Shown here piece by piece: positions 26,661-36,186 of a DNA stretch of 64,000 bases. The first letter of the stretch is position 1, and every line of letters begins with the position of its first letter. The notes beneath the pieces are model-generated. The model was not told the DNA's origin and did no database searches. It saw only the letters and a program-made list of their open reading frames with translations. Both the position numbers and the translations under genes were made by a program. This stretch comes from an uncultured Eubacteriales bacterium. Lineage in GTDB: Bacteria; Bacillota; Clostridia; Oscillospirales; CAG-272. The DNA lies in assembly GCA_948467545.1 (NCBI GenBank), contig CAOKER010000002.1, positions 62,001 to 126,000 of the forward strand, read 5' to 3'.

Positions 26661-27299
26661 GGAATTCCCCTCTATAAAAATTACCGTTTCCGGCAGATTG
26701 TTTTTGATACTGATTTAATTTATATGAGTTTTTCATGTCCCGTATTACCGTATTCATAAACTTAGAATAAATATGCCGTATTTATTCTCTGCAACGAAAA
26801 AATAATAATCTGATTTATTTCCCTCCTACTAAATATTTTAGCATAACAAAAAAGCAGATGCACGGTAGGGTTCCATGTGTCTGCCTTTATTTTAATATTG
26901 CCGCTTTATGACGCTTTCTTTTTGAATTGTATAATTGTCCCTGATGTACAATGTAAGCTTCGCCATACTTCTTGCCTATATCAGATGAGTATCAGCCACG
27001 GATTTATCCATTGCAAAATCACAACCAGCCTCTAAGAAAAAAGATAAGTATTGACATTATTGAAATTGTCAAAGTCTCTGTTACGGATAAAAAAACATGT
27101 GTTTTGTCCCACATCTTTTTGTAATTTATAGTCAAGATAAATGAAGTCGTACACCAAATACAAAGTTTTGTTTGGCTTCAGTCGAATAAAAAGCAAATGT
27201 TATTTGAGGATGTAGACTTACAATAGATGTAAGGTTAAACATATAGAAAAATGTCTTCTCTTATAATTATCCAATATAATTATCCAAACCTCTCTCTAA
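26661..27299. other. Gene-free spacer between the P-type ATPase and pstB
   Basis: 639 bp, AT-rich, with one terminator (listed) and no credible gene. A triple ATAATTATCC-like repeat (27260-27305) ends it at the pstB stop. Confidence 0.5.
26848..26885 (-). terminator. Likely terminator of the pst operon
   Basis: On the minus strand GCAGA..ACATGG pairs with CCGTGC..TCTGC (two internal mismatches, one wobble), followed by TTTTTTG. It lies about 415 bp past pstB. Confidence 0.5.
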
Positions 27300-28055
27300 T
27301 TATCCGAATCTCCCGCGAATATAGTCCTCTGTCCTCTTATCTTTCGGAGCTGTAAAAATATTCTTTGTACTGCCGTATTCAATAAGGTCTCCAAGAAGGA
27401 AAAATGCCGTTGCGTCGGAAATACGCATAGCCTGCTGCATATTATGCGTAACCATAATAACCGTATAGCGGCTCTTCAGCACAGCTGCAAGCTCTTCGAT
27501 TTTTGCGGTCGAAATCGGATCAAGCGCACTTGTCGGCTCATCCATCAACAGTACTTTCGGCTCCACCGCAAGCGCCCTCGCAATGCAAAGTCTTTGCTGC
27601 TGTCCGCCCGAAAGTCCGAGAGCAGATTTTTTTAATCTGTCCCTGACCTCCTCCCAGATTGCCGCATCCTTCAGCGATGACTCGACTATAGCGTCAAGCT
27701 TGGCTTTGTTTTTAACTCCATGGGTGCGCGGTCCGTAAGCAACGTTCTCATAAATGCTCATTGGAAAAGGGTTTGGCTTCTGAAACACCATTCCAATATT
27801 ACGCCGCAAAATGTTGACATCAACAGACGGAGCAAAAATATCCTCTCCGTTATATGTTACACTTCCTTTAATTTTTACTCCGGGCACAAGATCGTTCATA
27901 CGGTTAATCGTTTTCAGAAAGGTCGATTTTCCGCACCCGGAGGGCCCAATCAAAGCAGTAATACTCTTTTCCTCAATTTCGATGTTTATATTTTTCAAAG
28001 CCTGTGTACTTCCGTACCACAGACAGAGGTCTTTTGCGGAAATAATACTGCTCAT
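27300..28055 (-). CDS. pstB: Phosphate ABC transporter ATP-binding protein PstB
   Basis: ATPase subunit of the high-affinity Pst phosphate importer. The 251-aa protein shows Walker [10 protein letters not shown] at 37-45, the PstB-type LSGGQQQR signature, Walker [13 protein letters not shown] and the switch histidine in [10 protein letters not shown]. The N-terminal [10 protein letters not shown] segment is diagnostic of PstB. It overlaps pstA by 4 bp. No phoU follows within the window, although PhoU often closes Firmicute pst operons. Confidence 0.97.
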   Translation of the reverse strand: MSSIISAKDLCLWYGSTQALKNINIEIEEKSITALIGPSGCGKSTFLKTINRMNDLVPGVKIKGSVTYNGEDIFAPSVDVNILRRNIGMVFQKPNPFPMSIYENVAYGPRTHGVKNKAKLDAIVESSLKDAAIWEEVRDRLKKSALGLSGGQQQRLCIARALAVEPKVLLMDEPTSALDPISTAKIEELAAVLKSRYTVIMVTHNMQQAMRISDATAFFLLGDLIEYGSTKNIFTAPKDKRTEDYIRGRFG

Positions 28056-29044
28056 AATTTACTCAATCCCCTTTTCGTGCTTTGATTATCTTTTACGGAA
28101 GCCGTTTTGCAAGAAACACGGCGGTTTTGACGAAAAACTGCGGCAGATAATTTACCCGATTTTTTTACGCGAGAGCCTTTCGGTTTATCCTTATTTCTGA
28201 ATGTTTTTGAAACAAAGCTTGCACAGAGATTTATAAGCAGCGCCATAACCATCAGAATTGCTGCTATCGCAAAAGCAACCTCGAATTCTCCCTGTTCTTT
28301 TGCGTAGAAGTAAAGCGCTACGGTTAAAGTCGCCCCTGAACTTGCAAGCCCGGTGAAAAAACCGCTCAAAGAGTGAGCAAAACCCGCTGTAAAGAGCAGG
28401 GCGGCCGATTCGCCTAAAATTCTTCCCACCGAAAGAATACAGCCGGTCAAAACACCGTCTATACATCCGGGAAGCACCACCGTTCTGATTACTCTCCATT
28501 TCCCGGCTCCCAAACCGAAAGCCCCCTCACGATAGCTTTGTGGAACGGTTTTAAGGCTCTCCTGCGTCGTTCGCATAATCGTCGGAAGATTCATTATCAC
28601 CAGCGTCAGAGCGCCGGCAAGAAGTGACTTTTGCAAATTCAGAAATTGGCAGAAGAAAAGCATACCTACCAATCCATAGATAATTGACGGGATTCCGGAC
28701 AATGTTTCGGTAGCATATTCAATCAGCGCGACAAATTTTCTGTTCCTCGCATACTCGTTTAGGTAAACCGCCGCGCCGACGCCGAGCGGTAAAGTAATTA
28801 CAAGCGCCGCGATTATTATATAAACCGTGTTGAGAATATCAGGTAAAATTCCAATGCTTTCCGGTACATAGCTCGGCGATGTAAAAAGCAGCTCGGCGGT
28901 TATATTGGGCAAGCCCCTGTAAAGTACATAGACAATTATTGACAGTACGAGCGCGCAGGTTATAAAAACCGAAACCGCCATAATGATTCTCAGCAGTGCA
29001 ATATGTATTTTTCTTGAGCCTGAAATTTTCTGATTGTTTTTCAT
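28052..29044 (-). CDS. pstA: Phosphate ABC transporter permease PstA
   Basis: Inner-membrane permease half of the Pst importer, 330 aa with six membrane segments and the EAA-type loop ([17 protein letters not shown]) that contacts PstB. The C-terminus carries about 45 extra basic residues after the last span ([13 protein letters not shown] onward), longer than usual for PstA at about 280-300 aa; this tail has no recognised domain. Its stop overlaps the start of pstB and it follows pstC by 6 bp. Confidence 0.95.
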   Translation of the reverse strand: MKNNQKISGSRKIHIALLRIIMAVSVFITCALVLSIIVYVLYRGLPNITAELLFTSPSYVPESIGILPDILNTVYIIIAALVITLPLGVGAAVYLNEYARNRKFVALIEYATETLSGIPSIIYGLVGMLFFCQFLNLQKSLLAGALTLVIMNLPTIMRTTQESLKTVPQSYREGAFGLGAGKWRVIRTVVLPGCIDGVLTGCILSVGRILGESAALLFTAGFAHSLSGFFTGLASSGATLTVALYFYAKEQGEFEVAFAIAAILMVMALLINLCASFVSKTFRNKDKPKGSRVKKSGKLSAAVFRQNRRVSCKTASVKDNQSTKRGLSKL

Positions 29045-29050
29045 TGAGAA

Positions 29051-29923
29051 TTACCCTTTCGATTTATCTCTTTTCAGAAAGAAATTAAGCGACGCGTTAA
29101 TCAGCATAATAAATAAGAAAAGAACAAGCGCTATTGAAAACAAAGCCTGACGCTGTAGCCCGGAAGAATAAGACATTTCGCTGGCTACAGCCGTAGTCAA
29201 AAACCTGACGCTCTGAAAAACAGAAGGCATATTCGCAGCATTTCCCGAAACCATCATAACCGCCATGGTCTCTCCGATTGCCCTGCCGACACCGAGTACA
29301 ACAGCCGCTGCGATTCCGCTGCGCGCCGCGGGAATCGACACTCTGAAATATGTTTCAACCGGAGTAGCTCCGAGGGCCATGGAAGCTTCCTCATATTCTT
29401 TAGGAACAGCATCAAGCGCATTAAGCGAAACTTTAATAATCGAAGGCAGCGACATAACCGCAAGTACAATAATTGCGGCGAGCAGTCCGGCACCGTCGGG
29501 AACCCCGAAGATATTTCGTATCGCAGGCACAAGCACAAGCATTCCCACAAGTCCGTATACAACCGAGGGGATTCCCGCCAGCAGACTGACGGCCGTTTCA
29601 ACGGCCGTTTTTACTTTTCCCGGAGCAAGCTTTGAAAGATAAACAGCGGTGAAGAAACCGATAGGGGCCCCTATTGCAACAGCTCCGGCCGTGCCGTACA
29701 CACTCGTTAGGATAAACGGAAGTATTCCAAACTTCGGTTCCGAACCGGTTGAATCCCATGTTTCACCGGTTAAAAACTCTATAATCCCGATTTTTCTTAT
29801 TGCAGGGATTCCCGATAATATAAGATATACGGTTATCAGAAGCACTGCGGCAATCGTAATCAGTCCACAGATAAGGAATATCCCATAGAAAACCGCTTCA
29901 ATATTCTTTTTCTTTTTTTTCAT
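29051..29923 (-). CDS. pstC: Phosphate ABC transporter permease PstC
   Basis: Second permease half of the Pst importer. The 290-aa protein has a basic lysine-rich N-terminus, six membrane segments and the EAA loop EEASMALGATPVETYFRV. The GIPSVVYGLVGMLVLVP stretch is typical of PstC. It lies between pstS (49 bp upstream) and pstA (6 bp downstream), in the conserved pstSCAB order. Confidence 0.96.
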   Translation of the reverse strand: MKKKKKNIEAVFYGIFLICGLITIAAVLLITVYLILSGIPAIRKIGIIEFLTGETWDSTGSEPKFGILPFILTSVYGTAGAVAIGAPIGFFTAVYLSKLAPGKVKTAVETAVSLLAGIPSVVYGLVGMLVLVPAIRNIFGVPDGAGLLAAIIVLAVMSLPSIIKVSLNALDAVPKEYEEASMALGATPVETYFRVSIPAARSGIAAAVVLGVGRAIGETMAVMMVSGNAANMPSVFQSVRFLTTAVASEMSYSSGLQRQALFSIALVLFLFIMLINASLNFFLKRDKSKG

Positions 29924-29972
29924 CTGAGTTTATCTCCAGGCAAAACTACTATCTATTGCAGATATATCCTGA

Positions 29973-30791
29973 TCAGTTGGCAGGAACAGCACCGGCTTTT
30001 GAAATTATATCGTTTGCAGCCGACGAGGTTGCGTAATCGAAAAACTTCTGTGCCGTATCGGAAAGTTCGGTTCCCTCTTTTGTCACAAGAACAAACGGAC
30101 GCTGAATTTTGTAGCTTCCGTCTTTTACCGTATCTTCCGTCGGAATTACTCCATCCACAGATACAGCTTTTACAGTTTCCTTTACAGAAGCAAGTGATGC
30201 GTATCCTATCGCATCAGGATTTGACGATACTGTGGTAATTACGTCTCCCGTTGAAGTAAGTTCCTGACGGTAAACGCATATTTTCTCGGTTTTTGTTATT
30301 GATTCAAAACCGTCCCGCGTTCCGCTTCCCGCTTCTCTGCCGATGACGACAATTTCTGCGTCTGCACCGCCAAGCTCGCTCCAGTTTTTAATTTCTCCGG
30401 TATAAATTTTTGCAATATCATCAATGCTCAGCTCGTCAATTGTATTTTCGTTATTTACAATTACAGCAATTCCGTCATATGCAAGAATCGTCTCTTTAAG
30501 TCCGTTTGCCTTTTCTTCATCTTTTAGTGCTCTGCTTGAAAGTCCGATGTCACAAATTCCATCCGACACCGCGGTAATTCCTGTTCCCGATCCCGTCGGA
30601 TTATATGTAAATTTAACTCCCGCATTATCCGCCTCAAATTGTTCTCCGAGAGCTCCGATGACCTTTTCCATAGAGGTTGATCCGTCGGTTGACACTGTTT
30701 TTTCACCTTTTCCGCATCCCGCAAGGACAGAAGCGGCAAGCGCAAGACAAAGCACAGAAACAGCAATTTCAAATTTTGTTCTCGTTCTCAT
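29973..30791 (-). CDS. pstS: Phosphate-binding lipoprotein PstS
   Basis: Extracytoplasmic phosphate receptor of the Pst importer, tethered as a lipoprotein. The 272-aa protein has a signal peptide with lipobox VLAGC (C26). Phosphate-contact segments follow: STDGSTSMEKVIGALGE, GSGTGITAV and GREAGSGTRDGFES. It is the first gene of pstSCAB, preceded by AAAGGAG 8 nt from ATG and by a Pho-box-like promoter. Length fits the short PstS form. Confidence 0.96.
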   Translation of the reverse strand: MRTRTKFEIAVSVLCLALAASVLAGCGKGEKTVSTDGSTSMEKVIGALGEQFEADNAGVKFTYNPTGSGTGITAVSDGICDIGLSSRALKDEEKANGLKETILAYDGIAVIVNNENTIDELSIDDIAKIYTGEIKNWSELGGADAEIVVIGREAGSGTRDGFESITKTEKICVYRQELTSTGDVITTVSSNPDAIGYASLASVKETVKAVSVDGVIPTEDTVKDGSYKIQRPFVLVTKEGTELSDTAQKFFDYATSSAANDIISKAGAVPAN

Positions 30792-30847
30792 AACATGTAC
30801 TCCTTTATTTCCTCTTTAATGTTTTCTTTTTTCTCTTTGTACCTACA

Positions 30848-30903
30848 ATCATACAGTCCCCATGTAAAACCTGAAAGATATGTAATGTAAAATCGCAGTA
30901 AAA
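30848..30903 (-). promoter_or_regulatory. Pho-box-like direct repeats with -10 ahead of pstS
   Basis: On the minus strand TTTTAC occurs three times (plus-strand GTAAAA at 30898-30903, 30887-30892, 30864-30869), spaced 11 and 23 bp, that is one and about two DNA turns. The last copy is 10 bp upstream of TATGAT (30848-30853), replacing a normal -35. PhoP/PhoB sites are direct repeats with 11-bp period in this position, so phosphate-starvation control of pstSCAB is likely; the regulator gene is not in the window. Confidence 0.6.
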
Positions 30904-31034
30904 GATTCGCGGAATAACAAAATTGGCATTACAGTAATATATTTAAAAAAAATAACGAATACGTTTTTCGCTTATATTAAGCCGTATCTTTATACGACGT
31001 ATCTATATTATCTAAGAGAAAAACAGAAATAAAC

Positions 31035-31071
31035 AAGAAAAGAGCCGTCCATATATGACGGCTCTTTTCTT
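31035..31071. terminator. Bidirectional hairpin terminator upstream of pstS
   Basis: Perfect 15-bp stem AAGAAAAGAGCCGTC / GACGGCTCTTTTCTT with loop CATATAT; A- and T-rich flanks allow termination on either strand. It insulates pst from transcription coming from yfhO. Confidence 0.85.
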
Positions 31072-31087
31072 TATATATAATTAAATT

Positions 31088-31337
31088 TCAAGAAATTCCG
31101 GAGAATTCCCGTTTTTTGTATACGCTGTACAGAGCAGGACTTTGCGGCAAAGCATTTCTATATTCGTTTCGTCTGCAAGAAAATACAACGGCCTTTATTT
31201 CGCCGGCTCCCGATACAGCTTCATCAGCTCCGCCACGCAAAAGGATTCGGTCATTGCATTGTTTTCACGACAAAGCCATAGGCCTGCAACGGCACGATCG
31301 TTTGCCCTGATTTGCCTTGCAAAACTATAAGCGACAT
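31088..31337 (-). pseudogene. Possible broken small gene in two frames
   Basis: From ATG 31337 one frame gives 28 residues (MSLIVLQGKSGQTIVPLQAY, then GFVVKTMQ) and stops at 31251. A shifted frame is open from 31264 to 31088 for 58 residues (NDRILLRGGADEAVSGAGEI onward). A single frameshift near 31260 would join them into about 80 residues. I do not recognise the protein. The rest of the 30904-31478 spacer holds the terminator and, at 31402-31433, a 10-bp inverted repeat that could end the yfhO transcript. Confidence 0.25.
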
Positions 31338-31478
31338 GGCGGGCGCATTATATACATTATATAAACATTACACAAATCGGTAAGACCGGAATCTGAATGA
31401 AGCACACGCAGTTTTCGGATAACCTGCGCGTGCCTGCCGATTATGAATACCTACCCCGCATCTCCGCCCATATTATTT

Positions 31479-34391
31479 CTAATCTTCGGAATCTCCGTCG
31501 CTCGTCCGATCCTGCTGCTCCTCGTCCGTCGAAGCTTCGGCAGGCCCGTTCGTTGTATCGTCGTCAGGATACTCAGCCGCGGCTTCGGTAAACTCGTCTG
31601 TTTCGCCGTCACCGCCGGGCGCGGCAGCAACTTTTTTTCTTTTGCGCCTGTTCTTCAGAGAAGCGGCAATATTCATAACGCTCTCCGGTCTGACAATAAT
31701 AATAGCCGCCGCAAAGGTAATAATTCCGCATATTGTAATTGCCAGTCCGTAGGTAAAACTCATAGGCCTGTATTTTAATTCCACTTCATGCTCGCCTGCC
31801 GATATTTCAAACGCAAGCAGGGCACCTAACGTTTTATCCGTCTCGACCCTCTTTCCGTCAATCTTAACAATCCATCCCGAATCATACGGAATTGATGTAA
31901 ACATAAGATTATTTTCTCCCGTAATATTTACGGTACCCCTAATGTTTGTATCGCTGAAAGAGGTAATATTAAGACCGCACTCGGCAAGACGTGGCATAAC
32001 CGCTTCAAACACCTCGGTATCCAGATAGTAGAAATAGCCGACGTCCTCCTGAATATACATCGTAGTATCTTCAAGACGCAGGTCGACATTCATTGAATAA
32101 CCTTCGTCAAAAGCGCCGAGAGATACAATTCTGTAGGTTTCGTTTTCAAAATACGTGCTAATCTTTGTTCCGTTAAGGTAAAGAGAGCTGTCGCGCTTAT
32201 AATCGGAAGGGAAGTAGCAATATATTTCATTATTGCCTCCAACCCCCGCAAAGGAATATGTGACTTTAGCTTCCGTGTCCGCAACTTTGGGAGAATACTT
32301 GATATGTCTTTGAGATGTATCCGTAGACTTTGTGTGCGCCACATCAAGATTGGTTTTCACCTCGGAATACTCGATTTCCTTGAAAAACTCTATATTCTCT
32401 TCGCCAAGCATAGCGCTGACAAGGGCATTCATACGTTCAAACGGAGTGGCGGGAATGGTCCCGTCGTTAAAGTCTATCTCGGATACCCCGCTGTTTACCC
32501 CGTAGCAAAGAGACAACGCATAAGGATTGTAATATCCGTATAGCTTATTTGTAGAGTCAGGCTTGATAAGCTCATATATGTCCGTATCGTAATAATCGGT
32601 ATTTATGATATATTTTATTCCGAGAAGAGAATCACTTACCGGTGTTCCGCCGAGATATTTCGTCCAGTGCGATTTTGAAGAGAATCCGAGCTTCTGAAGC
32701 AGGTCTATAACCGAAGCGTTGAGCGTAGAAGTGGAGTTGGAAATCCCGTACATACCGAGCGCCATTGCGTCGTTTGTTTTTCTGTGAGAGGTTTTTTCCA
32801 TACGGTAAAATTCCGATCCGAAATTCTCCGCGTCATATTCCTTCAGGTATTTTACAATAGGACTGAGCTTACCGAGATAACTCTGATACGACGTTCTCGA
32901 ACTGTAAACAACGTCTTTGTCAAGGTGATACTCATCGGTAAAGCCCGAAATCATCATCTCAAAACAGACTGTACCGACGAGAAGAATCGCAGCGCCGTAT
33001 CTTAGCCAGCCCCTGCGGTAGATGTAGAGAACGATCAGATTGATACCGATAAAGGCCATAGCAATCCAGATTCCGTATATATCGCTGTACCACTCGTAAT
33101 CCTGCTTCTGAATAATTATAAGCAGCAAAGCCAGCACTCCGCAAATCCCGACAACATGTCTGTAATCAATGCTCCTGATTTCCGAAATCGCCCTGTATGC
33201 AAAGACTATCATGATAAAGACAAGCATAAAGCTGTATCTGTAGTTAAGCCAGTTCGGAACCTGAAATCCATGCCATACAAGGTCAAGTGTTGAACCCATA
33301 AAGCTGAATATGAAAAGCGAAATCAGTGCTCCCCCGGCAATTTTTTCTCTCACTCCGATTTTTTTTGACAGGAAAAACAGAGGTAGCATTATAAGAGTAA
33401 GCGTTCCGCAATATACAAACGGAAGTCCTTCGGGACGTACGGTATCGTATGAGGCCGGGAACAGTTTGGCAATAAAATCGAGAAAATCAAATTTTTGCTT
33501 CAGCTCATAGCTCGGATCGGAAAATCCGGTCTTTCCGAAGGTCAGGGAGATATACGCCGGATACAACACCACCATCGCGATTTCAAGAGCAATCACCGAA
33601 AAGACAATCATTCTCAGCAGGGAACGCAGAAAATGACGCTTTTCACCGAGAGGATTGTTCTCTCCGCTGCCGCTCCCCGCAAAATAATAATAGAAAAAAT
33701 AGAAAAATGTAAATATACAGACCATATAGCCTATATAAAAATTCGACATTGCACAAAACGCAAGAGAAACGGTGTACAGCACAAAATCCTTTTTCTTTAT
33801 AAGCCTTTCAATTCCCAACACAACAAGCGGAAGAAAAATCAGCTCGTCAATCCACATGGTGTTATGCGCCTGCACAACGGCAAAGGAACACAGCGCATAC
33901 ATTGTTGAAAATGCCACCATACTCGATTTTCTCGCCGGATACGAATTTTTAAGATAAAGCGACATAGTAAATCCGCACGAACCTGCTTTCAGCAGCAGAA
34001 TCAGCAGCAAAGCCTCTGTAATATGCGCTTTCGGAAACAGACAAACCAATATGGAAAAAGGACTTGCAAGATAATATGCAAACATGCCGAGAAATTCTCC
34101 GCCGAGCGACCTGCTCCACGAGTAAAGCAGACTTCCGCCGGATAAAATTTTTGACCTCAGCTCCTCAAAAAAATATACATACTGTCCGTTTAAATCCAAA
34201 ACCAAAACAGAACCGTTGCCGAAGGGATAAACCTTAAGCGAAACATACAAAAGAAGCAAAATGCCCATCGGCAGCAAAAATGCCCACAGTAAGAATAAAT
34301 TTTTTCTGGTGCGAACAGCGTCGAGATAATCTGTAAAAATATTTTTTACACCGTTCTTCTTTTTGATCTTATTTTCATTTATATCCTGCAT
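31479..34391 (-). CDS. YfhO-family polytopic membrane protein
   Basis: Large membrane protein (970 aa) of the YfhO family. Bacillus YfhO is implicated in glycosylating lipoteichoic acid, acting as a GT-C-like transferase on the outer face. About 13 membrane segments lie between residues 35 and 500, followed by a large extracytoplasmic domain (about 500-890), a last membrane segment near 905-925, and an acidic and basic cytoplasmic tail ending in a serine/aspartate-rich stretch. The early luminal loop DLNGQYVYFFEELRSKI is characteristic. It lies 7 bp after the DUF951 gene and is probably co-transcribed with it. Confidence 0.87.
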   Translation of the reverse strand: MQDINENKIKKKNGVKNIFTDYLDAVRTRKNLFLLWAFLLPMGILLLLYVSLKVYPFGNGSVLVLDLNGQYVYFFEELRSKILSGGSLLYSWSRSLGGEFLGMFAYYLASPFSILVCLFPKAHITEALLLILLLKAGSCGFTMSLYLKNSYPARKSSMVAFSTMYALCSFAVVQAHNTMWIDELIFLPLVVLGIERLIKKKDFVLYTVSLAFCAMSNFYIGYMVCIFTFFYFFYYYFAGSGSGENNPLGEKRHFLRSLLRMIVFSVIALEIAMVVLYPAYISLTFGKTGFSDPSYELKQKFDFLDFIAKLFPASYDTVRPEGLPFVYCGTLTLIMLPLFFLSKKIGVREKIAGGALISLFIFSFMGSTLDLVWHGFQVPNWLNYRYSFMLVFIMIVFAYRAISEIRSIDYRHVVGICGVLALLLIIIQKQDYEWYSDIYGIWIAMAFIGINLIVLYIYRRGWLRYGAAILLVGTVCFEMMISGFTDEYHLDKDVVYSSRTSYQSYLGKLSPIVKYLKEYDAENFGSEFYRMEKTSHRKTNDAMALGMYGISNSTSTLNASVIDLLQKLGFSSKSHWTKYLGGTPVSDSLLGIKYIINTDYYDTDIYELIKPDSTNKLYGYYNPYALSLCYGVNSGVSEIDFNDGTIPATPFERMNALVSAMLGEENIEFFKEIEYSEVKTNLDVAHTKSTDTSQRHIKYSPKVADTEAKVTYSFAGVGGNNEIYCYFPSDYKRDSSLYLNGTKISTYFENETYRIVSLGAFDEGYSMNVDLRLEDTTMYIQEDVGYFYYLDTEVFEAVMPRLAECGLNITSFSDTNIRGTVNITGENNLMFTSIPYDSGWIVKIDGKRVETDKTLGALLAFEISAGEHEVELKYRPMSFTYGLAITICGIITFAAAIIIVRPESVMNIAASLKNRRKRKKVAAAPGGDGETDEFTEAAAEYPDDDTTNGPAEASTDEEQQDRTSDGDSED

Positions 34392-34398
34392 TGTTCTC

Positions 34399-34599
34399 TC
34401 AGGCCTCCGTTTCTGTGTTTGTCTGAATTTTTTTGACGCTTTTTTCTAATTTTATGCGCGGAACCGTAATGTCTCTGCCGCACCTCTCGCATCTGATTCT
34501 TATGTCAGAGCCTGCGCGCAATACGCGAAACATCGCATTGCCGCACGGGTGCATTTTTTTCATCTGAATTATATCGCCTTCTGTAAACTGCATAATCAT
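34399..34599 (-). CDS. DUF951 family protein
   Basis: 66-aa zinc-ribbon-like protein of the DUF951 (YyzM-like) family, function unknown. The conserved core is KKMHPCGNAMFRVLRAGSDI followed by RCERCGRDITVPR, giving a C...CxxC metal site. The start at 34599 is set by GGAAGG 12 nt upstream; a frame reaching back 41 codons further has no matching sequence in the family. In many Firmicutes the DUF951 gene precedes the ychF GTPase; here yfhO follows instead. Confidence 0.85.
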   Translation of the reverse strand: MIMQFTEGDIIQMKKMHPCGNAMFRVLRAGSDIRIRCERCGRDITVPRIKLEKSVKKIQTNTETEA

Positions 34600-35028
34600 A
34601 TTAATAACATGCCTTCCTAACGCGGGAAAAGGTGTTCCGAGGTTTGCGTGTTTTTTATTTTTACTCCGACTCCATTCCTTTTTGAGCGAAAAACCGCCCG
34701 CGAAACCGCTTGATTTCCTCAACGTCGTGCGAAGGATTGGGAATCACCGTATCAGCATCGTATACACATCCTCCGCTTCTCTCATATATACTTCCTAATT
34801 ATAACATGTCATCATAAAAATGTAAAGAATAAACATCACCCTTTTTAAAATTCTCCGCGGGTAATCGGGAATCGTATAATTGTCACCTTTTTAATTCATT
34901 TTTATTGACAAAGAGTAAGATTTGAGATAAAATAATATAGAGTAGGCAAAAACGCAAATCAGCTGCAAAGCTTCTTATCCCGCAGCCTAATTCGGTATTT
35001 GAATGTCGGACTGAAAGGTCGGTTTTTT
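34600..35028. other. Divergent spacer between the DUF951 gene and the foldase gene
   Basis: About 430 bp. AT-rich from 34780 on; no gene or clear hairpin terminator. TTGACA near 34906 followed by TAAAAT/TAATAT around 34928-34936 could be the foldase promoter. Confidence 0.35.
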
Positions 35029-36045
35029 ATGATGACAAAGTGCAGAAAAACTTTTTTCCGCCGTATGCTTTTTTTAGCCGCGGCAATGCTGTCGTTTTCT
35101 TTGATATGTTCATGCTCGAATAAAAAGGATATCATCATGAAAATCGGAGGATTTGATGTCTCTTTTGAACATTACCGCTATCTGTATATGAATATAAGAG
35201 ACGAGCTTTCCTCATCCGAAAACGATTACACCGCCGAAGAACTTGATACACAAATACGCGATACCGTTATGAAATCCCTTAAACACTATGCATCTATATC
35301 CGAGATGGCGAAAAACAAGAAGGTTTCACTTACAAGCGACGATGTTGATTATATTGACGTACTTGTAAACGCCACAATAAGCGATTACGGATCGGAGGAA
35401 GAATTTCAGAGCGCTCTGCGCGAAGCTTACTCCACTGAGGATTTTTTCAGATATGCGTTGGAGCTTCAGCAGCTTGAAACAAAGCTGCGCTCATACATGA
35501 CTTCGGAAGCTACAGGCGAACTTGCAGCAGACGATGCGACAATCGAAAGCGATGTATACAAGAATTTCTACCGCGCAAAGCAAGTCTTAATACAAAAAGG
35601 CGACGGCGAAAGTAAAACACAAAATCTTGAACTTGCCAATAAAATTCTCGGTGAAGCGCTGGCCGGCAAAAATTTTGATTCTCTGATTGAAGAATACAGC
35701 GAAGATACCACGGACGGAGATTACTGCTTTACGACAGGACAGCTTCTCGAAGAATTTGAAAGCGCCGTCTCTTCTATCTCTCCCGGAGAGATTTATCCCG
35801 AAGTCGTCGAGACCGAAGCCGGTTATCACATTGTAATGCGCACCGATATAACCGATGACTACATAAACAGCCATTTTGACGATCTTCGCAGCGCATATCT
35901 TGCCCGCCGCTTCAACGAACATCTGTCGGAATATTCAGATACCCTTGAGGTGAAAAAATCAAAAATTTTTGATACTCTGACAGAACAAAATTTCATCTTA
36001 GGCTCTGTCACAATTGATACCTCGGACAGTTTAAAAACAAAATAA
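35029..36045 (+). CDS. Peptidyl-prolyl isomerase, PpiC/PrsA-type foldase lipoprotein
   Basis: Extracytoplasmic folding factor for secreted proteins. From the ATG at 35029 it is 338 aa. It has a basic start, a hydrophobic signal segment and an atypical lipobox LICSC (C27 or C29 as the lipidated cysteine). A SurA/PrsA-like N-terminal helical region follows. The parvulin domain lies at about 180-290 (FYRAKQVLIQKGDG, then FDSLIEEYSEDTTDGDYC, then VVETEAGYHIVMR). The usual parvulin glycine-rich FxxG turn is replaced by CFTTGQLLEEF. The start has GAAAGG 10 nt upstream. It precedes galU by 140 bp. Confidence 0.82.
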   Translation: MMTKCRKTFFRRMLFLAAAMLSFSLICSCSNKKDIIMKIGGFDVSFEHYRYLYMNIRDELSSSENDYTAEELDTQIRDTVMKSLKHYASISEMAKNKKVSLTSDDVDYIDVLVNATISDYGSEEEFQSALREAYSTEDFFRYALELQQLETKLRSYMTSEATGELAADDATIESDVYKNFYRAKQVLIQKGDGESKTQNLELANKILGEALAGKNFDSLIEEYSEDTTDGDYCFTTGQLLEEFESAVSSISPGEIYPEVVETEAGYHIVMRTDITDDYINSHFDDLRSAYLARRFNEHLSEYSDTLEVKKSKIFDTLTEQNFILGSVTIDTSDSLKTK

Positions 36046-36186
36046 AAATAACGTTTCTTCGTACAGCTTAAATATACATATTAAATATTCATAAAAAATT
36101 TATCATAAAATGCTGACGCATAATAAGTTTTCTTTTCCGCATATCCTCGGTCGGAAAATTCAGTCAGCAGAAAGGATTTAATTATC

